A DNA stretch of 64,000 nt from WFQV01 sp964611145 (GTDB lineage: Bacteria > Bacteroidota > Ignavibacteria > Ignavibacteriales > Melioribacteraceae). Location: positions 1-64,000 of the forward strand of contig CAZSYM010000008.1 of NCBI GenBank assembly GCA_964611145.1, written 5' to 3'. The notes under the pieces were generated by a model, which ran no database searches, was not told the origin of the DNA, and saw nothing but the letters and a program-made list of their open reading frames with translations. Positions 8,552-17,076 of this stretch are shown in pieces. A program made the translations under genes and the position numbers. The first letter of the stretch is position 1; each line of letters begins with the position of its first letter.

Positions 8552-9248
8552 GCTTAGAAATGTGAATATGAGTTATGGCGATTTGCAAGTCCTTTGGGAT
8601 GTTTCCTTTGAAGTTAAAAAAGGCGAAATCGTTGTGCTTGTCGGCGCTAACGGAGCGGGGAAATCCTCCACATTAAAAACTATTTCCGGTATCCAAAAAG
8701 TGATGTCGGGAGAAATAATCTTTGAAGGAGAGGATTTAACCAAAGTACCGCCTGCGGAAATTATCCAACGCGGTTTGATTCATGTGCCGGAGGCTCGGAG
8801 ACTCTTCGGGGAAATGACCGTGGAGGAAAATCTTATAATGGGTTCCCTTTTCGGCGAAGCCAAGCAAAGGCGCAAGGAAACTTTGGAAGAGTGTTACGAG
8901 CTTTTCCCTCGATTGCGCGAAAGGCGGAAACAGCTCGCGGGAACGCTTTCCGGTGGCGAGCAACAAATGGTTGCCGTTGCGCGGGGATTGATGGCTCGCC
9001 CGAAACTTTTGATGCTGGACGAACCCAGTTTGGGCTTGGCTCCCGTTCTTGTGCAAGATATATTTGAAATCGTCAAAAGTATTAACAGGCAGGGAATTAC
9101 GGTTTTGCTTGTCGAACAAAATGTTCAGTCCACTCTTCGCTTTTGCGACCGCGCCTACGTGCTCGAAAACGGACGAATCGTGCTTTCGGGAACGGGACAA
9201 GAGCTTTTGAACGACGAGCATGTTAAAACCGCTTATTTGGGCATTTAA
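8544..9248 (+). CDS. ABC transporter ATPase, LivF family
   Basis: A 234-residue nucleotide-binding subunit. ATG 8544 is chosen because GGGAGG precedes it and the product then begins MLELRNVNMSYG, the normal LivF N-terminus. It overlaps the previous stop by 8 nt. Walker A GANGAGKS is at about 34-41, the signature LSGGEQQM and Walker B LLMLDEPSLGLAP are intact, and VLLVEQNV carries the switch region. It is the second ATPase of the transporter. An in-frame upstream ATG at 8499 is internal to livG and unlikely to be used. Confidence 0.92.
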   Translation: MLELRNVNMSYGDLQVLWDVSFEVKKGEIVVLVGANGAGKSSTLKTISGIQKVMSGEIIFEGEDLTKVPPAEIIQRGLIHVPEARRLFGEMTVEENLIMGSLFGEAKQRRKETLEECYELFPRLRERRKQLAGTLSGGEQQMVAVARGLMARPKLLMLDEPSLGLAPVLVQDIFEIVKSINRQGITVLLVEQNVQSTLRFCDRAYVLENGRIVLSGTGQELLNDEHVKTAYLGI

Positions 9249-9262
9249 AAAAGGAGAAAAAG

Positions 9263-9919
9263 ATGCTTGTAAAAAATTGGATGTCTAAAAAAATCGTTAC
9301 AATTCAACACGACGAAACTATTACGGAGGCGGTTAATACGCTTAAGAGGAACGGAATTCGAAGACTCCCCGTCTTGAAAGGTGAAAGACTCGTGGGAATT
9401 GTTACGGATAGAGATTTGAAAGCCGCAATGCCTTCGAAAGCTACCTCTCTCGATATATGGGAAGTGCATTATCTTCTTTCGAAAATAAAGGTTAGGGATG
9501 TAATGGTCAAAAATCCCATTACCATTAATCCCGATGCCACGATTGAAAGCGCCGCTATTATAATGCGAGATAAAAAAATCGGTGGTTTGCCCGTTGTGGA
9601 GAAAAAGAAATTGGTGGGGATAATCACGGAAAACGATATTTTCGAGGCGTTGATTCACGTTACCGGTGCACATATTCCAAGTTACCGTGTCTCATTGATT
9701 GTTCCCGACCGTACCCGCTCGCTTAAGGAAGTTTGCGATATTTTGAGTGAATACGATTATAAATGTATTAGCATACTTAGTACTTACGAAAATGTGAGAC
9801 GTGGCAAGAGGAAAGTGATTCTCCGCTTCCAAATGGAAAAAAGTAATCTTAAAAAAGTTGCTTCTGCTTTGGAAGAAAAATACGGTGAAATTTTGCTCGT
9901 AGATGAGACTAAAAAATAG
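9263..9919 (+). CDS. CBS-CBS-ACT protein, AcuB-like
   Basis: A 218-residue cytoplasmic protein. Two CBS domains are visible (about residues 1-60 and 75-135; motifs VTDRDLK and GIITENDIFEAL), which bind adenine nucleotides in this family. An ACT-like segment follows (about 140-215; SLIVPDRTRSLKEVCDIL), a fold that often binds amino acids. It lies 14 bp after livF with an AAAGGAG site, so it is the last gene of the transporter operon. It may sense energy state or imported ligand. AcuB homologues are linked to acetoin use in Bacillus, but the molecular role is unclear. Confidence 0.82.
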   Translation: MLVKNWMSKKIVTIQHDETITEAVNTLKRNGIRRLPVLKGERLVGIVTDRDLKAAMPSKATSLDIWEVHYLLSKIKVRDVMVKNPITINPDATIESAAIIMRDKKIGGLPVVEKKKLVGIITENDIFEALIHVTGAHIPSYRVSLIVPDRTRSLKEVCDILSEYDYKCISILSTYENVRRGKRKVILRFQMEKSNLKKVASALEEKYGEILLVDETKK

Positions 9920-9925
9920 GAAATG

Positions 9926-9960
9926 ACCGTCTGCTTCGAGAGAGGCAGACGGTTAATTTT
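9926..9960. terminator. Terminator between the CBS gene and the sensor kinase gene
   Basis: A 12-bp stem with one G-U pair (ACCGTCTGCTTC 9926-9937, GAGGCAGACGGT 9942-9953) closes a GAGA tetraloop and is followed by TTAATTTTCTTTT. It separates two convergent genes and probably ends the plus-strand transporter operon. It may also act on the minus-strand transcript. Confidence 0.7.
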
Positions 9961-9963
9961 CTT

Positions 9964-12018
9964 TTAAGTATTAAGAAATCCTTCCGTAAAAGTTACCGTT
10001 ACTTTCGTTCCCTTGCCTTTTTGGCTTTCGATTTTTATTTCCGCTTTGTTCAGTTCGCAATACTTTTTAACAAGTGTCATTCCCAAGCCTGCGCCTTCGA
10101 ATCTTCGGGAAAATCCGGGTTCTTCCTGGGTGAAAGGCTCGAAAATTTCATTTAAATAATCGGGAGCAATTCCAATCCCGGTATCCTCTATTTCTACACT
10201 TAGTTGTTGTTTTTCGTTTTTGTAGAGGGAAATAACAATTTTGCCTGAGTTTGTAAATTTTACTGCGTTATCTAAAAGGTTGGCAAATATTTGATGAACC
10301 ATATAACGGTCGGCTTTTAAGAGAGGATTTGGAACAGAAGAATTTAGTTTTATTTCTATATTTTTTTGAGTTGCCTCAAGAGAATACTCTCTTAGAAGTG
10401 GTTGCAAGATTTCTTTTTCTAAATCAAAAATTTCCTCATGAAAGTCAATATTTCCCGATTCTATTTTTGCTTCGTCAAGTATAAGCCCGATTGTTCTAAT
10501 CAGTCTTTTGCTGGCGCGTTCTATTGCTTCGCCACTTGTTTTTGCAAGGTCCGAAGCTGTGTCCCCAAATTCTTCAAGAAGTAATTGAGAAAAATTTACG
10601 ATTGTATTCAGAGGAGTTCTTATTTCGTGGGAAATGCGAGCCAAAAACTCCGTTTTTAGTTTGTTCGCTTTTTCTGCTTCTGCTTTTGCGGCTCTCAATT
10701 CTTCTATCATTTCCTTTTGGCTGGTAATATCCTGAAGAACAAGGGCAAAATTCGATAGAACATCGCTCTCGTCAGAAACAGGGAAAGCAACTACCATTGC
10801 CCAGAAATCTTCGCCATTTTTCTTTTTATCCTTGTATTCACCTACCCAAATATCGCCACCTTTTAAGATATCCCGAATTTCCCCTTCTTTATTAATTTCC
10901 TCTGTTGTAAAGATATTGGGTTCAGTATCCGCGATTTCTTCGAGTGTAAAACCTGTTAATTCGGAAAAACCCTTATTTATAAATTCAATCTTTCCCTCTG
11001 TGTTGGTTATAATTACCGCTAAGGGACTTTGCTCAACTATGCTGGTGAATAGTTTTAATTGCGAGATGAGTTTACGTTCTTCTGTAATATCGCGTTCTGA
11101 AACGTAAATAAAATTTTTGTTTCTTAGCTGGAGGAATTTGGCTTTTGCATTTACTACAAATATGCTTCCATCTTTGCAACGGTGATTTAGTTCTGCATGC
11201 CCTTCTTTTTTGAGCGCGCTTTTGAGGATGAATTTTCTTACTTTGTCGGGCGGGTCGGTATAAAACTCGTAAAAACTTTTTAGTTTTAATTCTTCCGGAG
11301 AGTAGCCTAATTTATCCTGCAGACTTTGATTTATATCATTTAGTTTGATGTCCTCATCAGTCACTTCAAAAAGGAGGAAATAGTCGGTAGCGAAGTGGAA
11401 AAGGAACCTAAATTTCTCTTCACTTTCCTTGAGTTTGATTAAGATTTTTTCTTTTTCGCTTAAGTTTTTATCGAGTTCGTCTTTTTGGTTTTTTAATTCC
11501 TCGTGGGACGAGTGAATTGTTTTGAGAGAATCTTTCAGAGCATCTTCTCTTTTTAAAGAAGCACGTACTTCTTCTTCGATTAGTCTTTCGACGGTGGAAA
11601 CTTCCAATGATTTTTCTTCTTCGGGTAAGAAAAAGGAAACACCGCGACGTCGTAGAAGTGAGATTATTTGAGGGAATAGTTCTTTTATATCTTCCGGGCT
11701 GGCTATAAAATAATCTCCTCCCGAGAGAAGTGTGGAAAATTTACCTTGATTTTTGTCAATTACAGATGAAAAAACTATGACGGGTATTTCTTTTGTTTCC
11801 GGTGTTTCCTTTAGACGTTTCAGAATGTCTATGCCATTTGGTTCGGGCATGGCGGCATCGAGAAGAATCAAATCTGGTTGTTCCCGTAGGGCGATTTTAA
11901 AACCTTCTTCCCCTTGAAGTGCTGAAAATATAATAGGATTGCGAAATTTCTTTTTTAAGAAATCGGCAAAAAAGTGAAGTTGTTCACGCCTATCGTCTAT
12001 AATTAAAAATGTAGGCAT
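9964..12018 (-). CDS. Hybrid sensor histidine kinase: REC-PAS-PAS-HisKA-HATPase
   Basis: A 684-residue soluble kinase with no membrane segment. The N-terminal receiver domain (about 1-120) has the acidic pair DD at 8-9 and the phosphoacceptor D54 in ILLDAAMPEP. A coiled coil (about 140-200) leads to two PAS domains (about 200-320 and 325-440). The H-box ISHEIRTPL places the phosphorylated His at 464. The ATPase domain has N-box DNAVKFTNSG, DTGIGI and GAGLGMTL. A receiver at the N-terminus suggests it is itself a target of another kinase. It lies about 95 bp downstream of a second kinase on the same strand. No response regulator is adjacent. Confidence 0.9.
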   Translation of the reverse strand: MPTFLIIDDRREQLHFFADFLKKKFRNPIIFSALQGEEGFKIALREQPDLILLDAAMPEPNGIDILKRLKETPETKEIPVIVFSSVIDKNQGKFSTLLSGGDYFIASPEDIKELFPQIISLLRRRGVSFFLPEEEKSLEVSTVERLIEEEVRASLKREDALKDSLKTIHSSHEELKNQKDELDKNLSEKEKILIKLKESEEKFRFLFHFATDYFLLFEVTDEDIKLNDINQSLQDKLGYSPEELKLKSFYEFYTDPPDKVRKFILKSALKKEGHAELNHRCKDGSIFVVNAKAKFLQLRNKNFIYVSERDITEERKLISQLKLFTSIVEQSPLAVIITNTEGKIEFINKGFSELTGFTLEEIADTEPNIFTTEEINKEGEIRDILKGGDIWVGEYKDKKKNGEDFWAMVVAFPVSDESDVLSNFALVLQDITSQKEMIEELRAAKAEAEKANKLKTEFLARISHEIRTPLNTIVNFSQLLLEEFGDTASDLAKTSGEAIERASKRLIRTIGLILDEAKIESGNIDFHEEIFDLEKEILQPLLREYSLEATQKNIEIKLNSSVPNPLLKADRYMVHQIFANLLDNAVKFTNSGKIVISLYKNEKQQLSVEIEDTGIGIAPDYLNEIFEPFTQEEPGFSRRFEGAGLGMTLVKKYCELNKAEIKIESQKGKGTKVTVTFTEGFLNT

Positions 12019-12114
12019 TATTCCCTCTCAAAGTATTAAAAAAAATGCCATGGAAGATAAGACACAATATGTCTTCCTTTTACAAAAGGGGAAATATATT
12101 GTTCCCAAAATAAT

Positions 12115-14322
12115 CTATTTGATAGAAGGTATTTTTAATGTAAATATCGAACCAATATTTTTCTGGCTTTTTACTTCGAGCTTAATATTACAAAGTTTAC
12201 AATATTCTTTTACTAATGATAAACCCAGTCCCACGCCTTCGTAGGGACGTGCATACCCGCCGGGGTCTTCCTGCACGAAATAATCAAAAATATTTTTAAG
12301 ATTTTTTTCTGAAATTCCTATTCCGGTATCTGCGATTGTGACAAGAAATTCTTCGTTCCCTATGCTTTCTATTGTTATTGTAACTGTCCCATTTTCTGTG
12401 TATTTAATTGCGTTATCGATAAGTTGCTCGAAAATTTCTTCCAAAGCTTCGAAATCTTGTTTTACGATGTTAGCGGAACTTAATTTTTCTATTTTTATTT
12501 TCACATTGTGAGCTTTTGCGTTGCTTTCGAATCTCTGAATGATTCTATCGAGTAAGTCCTCGTACATGTCAAAAAGTTGAGGGTTTATTTTGAGCGAGCC
12601 ACTGGTTAACTCAGAGATTTTCAGCAATATTTTTGTGGTGCGCCGTAATCGAAAGACAGCCTGCCTTATTCCTTCAACGGCATCGGATATGGCGGGGTTT
12701 TCACCTGTTAAGTGGTCCATTATGCTCTGGGCATTCATGAGTAGCCCGTTTAGAGGAGTATGTATTTCATGTTGTATGAGATTAAGAAAATGCCTTTTCA
12801 TCTCGTCGGCGTTTTCTAATTCCTTTTGAGCTGTGAGTAACTCATTTTCTTTAATTTTAAGTCGTTCCAATGTCTTTTTGAGTTGTGTGTTTTCTTCCTC
12901 CAGATCTTTGATTTTGGGAGTTATTCGACCTTCCAATTCCTTTATTTTTTCTTCCAATTTTTCTTTTTCTTCTAAAAATTGGGATATATCTTTAATTGCT
13001 CCCATTTGAAAGTATGTTTTAGTTTCTTTATTTTCATAAACAATTTGCACCTCCTCGACGTTCGTGAATGTTCCGTTTTTACGACGTATTCTGTATCTAC
13101 TTATTTTAGGAGTACGTTCATGTTTGAATTCGGCGAAATTATTGCTGTATTTACTCTTGTCGTCGGGATGCAGTATATTAATCCAATTCTCGATAGTAAA
13201 ATTTTGAAACTCTTCTTGGCTGTAACCCGTGATTTTCTCGATGGCACCACGCCATTGTGTATTTCCGGTAATGAAATTGTGTCTATAAACAATTATCCCG
13301 GAAGTTTTTGAAAGTATATTTGTAAGGTCCTCAAGCTCTTTTAATTCTCTTTTTATTTTCCTTGAACGATAAGTTTGAAAAAGGAAAAAAGAAAAAAGAA
13401 AACCCACACCGAGTGCAAAGAAAATGGCAAAGAAAACTTTTTTGTAGGTTCCCCATTCCGAGTAGATATTGGCGAGGGGTATAGTATCCAAAATTATCCA
13501 ATAAGTTTTAAACAAAGGAAGCACTGTGTAAGAAACGAGGATTTCCTTGCCGTTTTTTTGAATAATTTCATATCCGCTGTTGCCTCGAATAAGAGAATGG
13601 CTAGCGTTTTTCAATATTTTGTTTATTGTTTTTTCTCCTACTGGGAGAGTTTTGGTAAAGAGTACAATCGGTTGCCCGATTTGAGAGTTGCGGTGTGAGT
13701 ATAGAATTGTGCCTTTCGAGGAAAGCAGAAAAGTGTGTTCATATTCATGTTTTTCTAAGGGGTGCAGAAATTTTCTTGTAAGATTATCGAAAGACAAAAG
13801 CATTGATATGCTTCCGTCGTAATTCCCATTGGGATCAAAAACAGGATAGACAAACGCTATGGCTCTAAAATTTTGTACGGCTTGAAATACATCGCTTATT
13901 ATGGGTTGATGACCATGCATGACTTCCCAATTGTGCCTTTGATATGAAATATCATTGCCGATCACAGATTCTATATATGGTTCCGTGTATTCGATTAATC
14001 CGTCTTTTGTTACTCGAGTAATAGCCTTGAGATAATCCCTATTGTGTCGATAAAAAACTCGGAGTATCTTTTTGCCGTACGAGTTCATAGCCCGAACATC
14101 TTCCATGTCGGAAAAAAACGAAAGCTCGTTGAAATATCTATCGATAAAGTGTTTTAAGTCGAGGGCGGTGCTTTCGATTTCTTTTTGACGAGCTTGCGCA
14201 AACCTCTTTATGCTATCTTCTTTGATTTGCTTTTGAAGTAGATATGTCCAATAAACCCCCGCTGCAAGGAGTGCAACAACCAATACAAGAATTAAAGATT
14301 GCTTGCTTCGGTTTGAGTTCAT
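12115..14322 (-). CDS. Membrane sensor histidine kinase with periplasmic Cache-like domain and PAS
   Basis: A 735-residue inner-membrane kinase. One membrane segment is at about 10-28 and a second at about 300-322. Between them lies a periplasmic region of about 270 residues resembling a double-Cache sensor (FVYPVFDPNGNYDGSISMLL). A PAS domain (about 335-455) and a long coiled coil (about 455-510) follow. The H-box LIQHEIHTPL places the phosphorylated His at 518. The ATPase domain has DNAIKYTENG, DTGIGI and GVGLGLSLV. The catalytic end resembles that of the neighbouring kinase (QEDPGGYARPYEG against QEEPGFSRRFEG), which suggests common origin. The small-molecule ligand is unknown. Confidence 0.9.
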   Translation of the reverse strand: MNSNRSKQSLILVLVVALLAAGVYWTYLLQKQIKEDSIKRFAQARQKEIESTALDLKHFIDRYFNELSFFSDMEDVRAMNSYGKKILRVFYRHNRDYLKAITRVTKDGLIEYTEPYIESVIGNDISYQRHNWEVMHGHQPIISDVFQAVQNFRAIAFVYPVFDPNGNYDGSISMLLSFDNLTRKFLHPLEKHEYEHTFLLSSKGTILYSHRNSQIGQPIVLFTKTLPVGEKTINKILKNASHSLIRGNSGYEIIQKNGKEILVSYTVLPLFKTYWIILDTIPLANIYSEWGTYKKVFFAIFFALGVGFLFSFFLFQTYRSRKIKRELKELEDLTNILSKTSGIIVYRHNFITGNTQWRGAIEKITGYSQEEFQNFTIENWINILHPDDKSKYSNNFAEFKHERTPKISRYRIRRKNGTFTNVEEVQIVYENKETKTYFQMGAIKDISQFLEEKEKLEEKIKELEGRITPKIKDLEEENTQLKKTLERLKIKENELLTAQKELENADEMKRHFLNLIQHEIHTPLNGLLMNAQSIMDHLTGENPAISDAVEGIRQAVFRLRRTTKILLKISELTSGSLKINPQLFDMYEDLLDRIIQRFESNAKAHNVKIKIEKLSSANIVKQDFEALEEIFEQLIDNAIKYTENGTVTITIESIGNEEFLVTIADTGIGISEKNLKNIFDYFVQEDPGGYARPYEGVGLGLSLVKEYCKLCNIKLEVKSQKNIGSIFTLKIPSIK

Positions 14323-14468
14323 CGAATTATTTTTATATTTAACATGACAAATATACGATAAAATTGAGAGTTGGACACTATTTTTTCATACTTTTCTAAG
14401 CTTTTGTGGGCGGAATAGCGAAAAAAGAGACGAAAGTGTGGTGCTTACGAGCGGTATTCCTCAACAAA

Positions 14469-14497
14469 TTGATTTGCCCTCCTTTCTTTAGTATATT
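14469..14497 (+). promoter_or_regulatory. Sigma-70-type promoter before the GH2-like gene
   Basis: TTGATT at 14469-14474 and TATATT at 14492-14497 are separated by exactly 17 nt, close to the housekeeping consensus. Initiation would fall near 14504, about 24 nt before the start at 14528. Housekeeping promoters of this phylum are not well known to me, so this is a motif match only. Confidence 0.45.
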
Positions 14498-14527
14498 TCA
14501 AATCTTATTTTTTTTATTTTTTGGACG

Positions 14528-17062
14528 ATGAACAAACTGAAAATTACAATAAAATCGGTTTTATTTTTTTTAATTGCTTCCATTCTTCCCGCTCAAGTTA
14601 AGATAATTCAATTGCCCCCCACGGGGCTTTTAAATTCCGACTTAAACCGGGGAGGCAGAGCTTTCCGTCAAAAAATCCTTCTTGATAAGGGGTGGTTCGT
14701 TTACAAAGCAGATTCTCCCGAAAAGAGAACTAAAGTTCGTGTCCCTTTTGTTTTTGAAAACACGAACGAAATTGTCCTTGAGAGGGAATTTGATTTGGCT
14801 CCCGAGCAAAAAGGGAAGAATTTTGTTCTCCACGTCTTCGGATTAAACTATTCCGCCGATTTTGTCCTTAACGATGTTACCGTCTATCGACATTCGGGAG
14901 GTAAAATTCCCATTGCGTTCAAAGTTCCCTCTAATGTTTTGAATTTCGGCGGGACGAATACCCTTAAAATCCAAATAAATTTCTCCTTGGCATCCGAAAT
15001 AACCGTTCCTTCCTCGCAAAGATTTCTTTTTCCCAAGGAGCACGGAGGAATCTTGGGGGATGTATATTTAAGCGTGTTGCCGCCCGAAGCGTTCGGTGTT
15101 CTGCGACTTTCCACAAGGACTTTTTTCAAGAAGAAAGAAAGCGTGCTTAAATGTCGCTTTGATGTGCTGACAAAGGGCGATTCTACGGAGGAAATCACAC
15201 CTTCTCTCAAAGTAGTGGCGAAAGTCTCGGATTTGAAGGGAAACACTTTGACGGAAAAAAGTTTAAGCGCCCGCAAGGAAAACCTTTTGAATATCCGATT
15301 GAAAAACATCGAACTTTGGACACCCCAAAAACCCGCCAGATATGCGTTAACTCTCTCGCTTTATAAGGGAGCGAATTTGCTCGATTTTATCTCGAGAGAT
15401 TTTGCCGTTTACGATTTGAACGTTGACGACAAAGGAATTTTTCTTAACGGGAAGCCTTTTAGAATTTATGGAACTATCTATTCGCCTCCCGATTTTTCCG
15501 TTCTTGACCGTCCCCTTTATGTTGCCGTTAAAAGGGATTTGAAAATCATACGCGAAAGTGGCTTTAATTTGGTGCGATTCAAATATTCTTATCCTCAACC
15601 TTTTGAATTGGAGCTTTGTAATCGACTTGGGCTTGTTCCCGTTGTGGAAATCCCTTTGCAATTTCCCCCCGATGTTTTTTTGGAAGATCCCGGCTATGTA
15701 AAACGGGTTAAGGATATTTTGAAAAGCGTTGTCTCTTTTTATTCACAATTCGAAAATTTTAAGATTTTAGGATTGGGAAGCTCCTATTTGAATAAGGATG
15801 CTACGAATCGGGAGTTTCTTGCGAGTTTGATAGCACAAGCAAGCGATAAGGGGTTTTTGAAATTTGCCTCGTTTGTGGATTTCCCAAATCGGGGCGTTGA
15901 AGGTCTTGATCTTTACGGAATGGAAATTTATGCTGGGAATTTCCGACATTTTTATGAAAATGTTAAAAAGTTGCCCGAGGGTAAAAGAATCTTTATCTCG
16001 GAAATTTCTTATCCTCGCATTTACGGTAAAACTAACGGTTATTTAAACGATTACTCGGTGGAAGCGCAGGCAAAATATTTTAAGGATTTGATTATAACGG
16101 ATAAAAGGAATGATGGCAATGGCTTTGTCTTGAATGCGTTTTATGATTATCGGGGGGATTATGCATCTTTTTATGCTGGCTATGACAAGGAAAATATTTA
16201 TAAACTGGGATTGGTGAACGAGCTTAGGGATTTGCATTCCTATTCGCTTAAAATAATTACCGCTTCGCTTACCGGGAAACGCACGGCTAAAATTCCTATC
16301 GGCACGAAAAACAATCGCTCGCCTATTTTGTTCGTCCTGGCGGGATTGATTTTAGGTGTGATAATGGGCTTACTGTTCAATTCGAAAAGACAATTCAGGG
16401 AAGATGCCACCCGCGCTTTGCTTCGTCCGTACAATTTTTTTGCGGATATACGGGATCATAGAATTCTTTCCGGTGTGCATACCTTTTTGCTTATGCTTGT
16501 TTTGGCGGGAGCCCACGCTCTTTTGATTACGATTATTCTTTATTTCCTTCGTATGAATATTCTGTTGGAAAAGATTCTCCTCGCCTTCGATTTGCCGTGG
16601 TTGATTAAAAGTTTTAGTTATCTCGCATGGCATCCTTTGAACGCTCTTTTTATTCTCTTTTTCCTTTCCGTCCTGCTTTTCTTTTTCTTGGCGGGAATAA
16701 TCAAATTGGCATCCTTGTCCGTGAAGCAAATAGTTTATTTTTCGAATATCTATTTCGTGGTTGTTTGGTCTTTCCTCCCGCTTACGATATTGTTGCCTGT
16801 GGAATTGGTGCTGCATAAAATTTTACTTGCCAATGTGGTGAATGTTTACGTTTATGTTGTATTGGCTTTCTTTTTCTTTTGGATTTTGAAAAGGCTTTTG
16901 AGAGGAGTTTATGTTATTTTCGATGTCGCTCCTGTCAAGGTTTATTTGTGGGGAACTCTTTTGATATTTGTCCTGGCGGGGATTTTGGCGATTTATTTCC
17001 AAAGTGCCAGCCAGACTCTCACGTATATTGCTTCTGCGTTTAGTCAACATCCTGTAATTTAA
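14528..17062 (+). CDS. GH2-like secreted protein with C-terminal multi-pass membrane region
   Basis: An 844-residue protein. A signal peptide (residues 1-22) is followed by a jelly-roll and Ig-like region and a TIM-barrel-like region (about 300-560) resembling glycoside hydrolase family 2 (FLNGKPFRIYGTIY). A probable nucleophile Glu lies in FISEISYP (about 491). The usual acid/base motif (SLGNE) is replaced by GLGSS near 415-418, so hydrolysis is doubtful. The last 270 residues hold about six to seven hydrophobic helices, perhaps Yip1-like. This would tether the sugar-binding part at the periplasmic face of the inner membrane. It sits 14 bp before smc. It may be a carbohydrate sensor or pseudoenzyme rather than a beta-galactosidase. 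Confidence 0.65.
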   Translation: MNKLKITIKSVLFFLIASILPAQVKIIQLPPTGLLNSDLNRGGRAFRQKILLDKGWFVYKADSPEKRTKVRVPFVFENTNEIVLEREFDLAPEQKGKNFVLHVFGLNYSADFVLNDVTVYRHSGGKIPIAFKVPSNVLNFGGTNTLKIQINFSLASEITVPSSQRFLFPKEHGGILGDVYLSVLPPEAFGVLRLSTRTFFKKKESVLKCRFDVLTKGDSTEEITPSLKVVAKVSDLKGNTLTEKSLSARKENLLNIRLKNIELWTPQKPARYALTLSLYKGANLLDFISRDFAVYDLNVDDKGIFLNGKPFRIYGTIYSPPDFSVLDRPLYVAVKRDLKIIRESGFNLVRFKYSYPQPFELELCNRLGLVPVVEIPLQFPPDVFLEDPGYVKRVKDILKSVVSFYSQFENFKILGLGSSYLNKDATNREFLASLIAQASDKGFLKFASFVDFPNRGVEGLDLYGMEIYAGNFRHFYENVKKLPEGKRIFISEISYPRIYGKTNGYLNDYSVEAQAKYFKDLIITDKRNDGNGFVLNAFYDYRGDYASFYAGYDKENIYKLGLVNELRDLHSYSLKIITASLTGKRTAKIPIGTKNNRSPILFVLAGLILGVIMGLLFNSKRQFREDATRALLRPYNFFADIRDHRILSGVHTFLLMLVLAGAHALLITIILYFLRMNILLEKILLAFDLPWLIKSFSYLAWHPLNALFILFFLSVLLFFFLAGIIKLASLSVKQIVYFSNIYFVVVWSFLPLTILLPVELVLHKILLANVVNVYVYVVLAFFFFWILKRLLRGVYVIFDVAPVKVYLWGTLLIFVLAGILAIYFQSASQTLTYIASAFSQHPVI

Positions 17063-17076
17063 GTAAGGGACGAGAA

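Noticed and set aside
12058..12080. Small inverted repeat (AAGACA/TGTCTT) between the two kinase genes
   Set aside because: The stem is only 6 bp and AT-rich. A T-run lies further downstream on the minus strand, but the structure is too weak to call a terminator.
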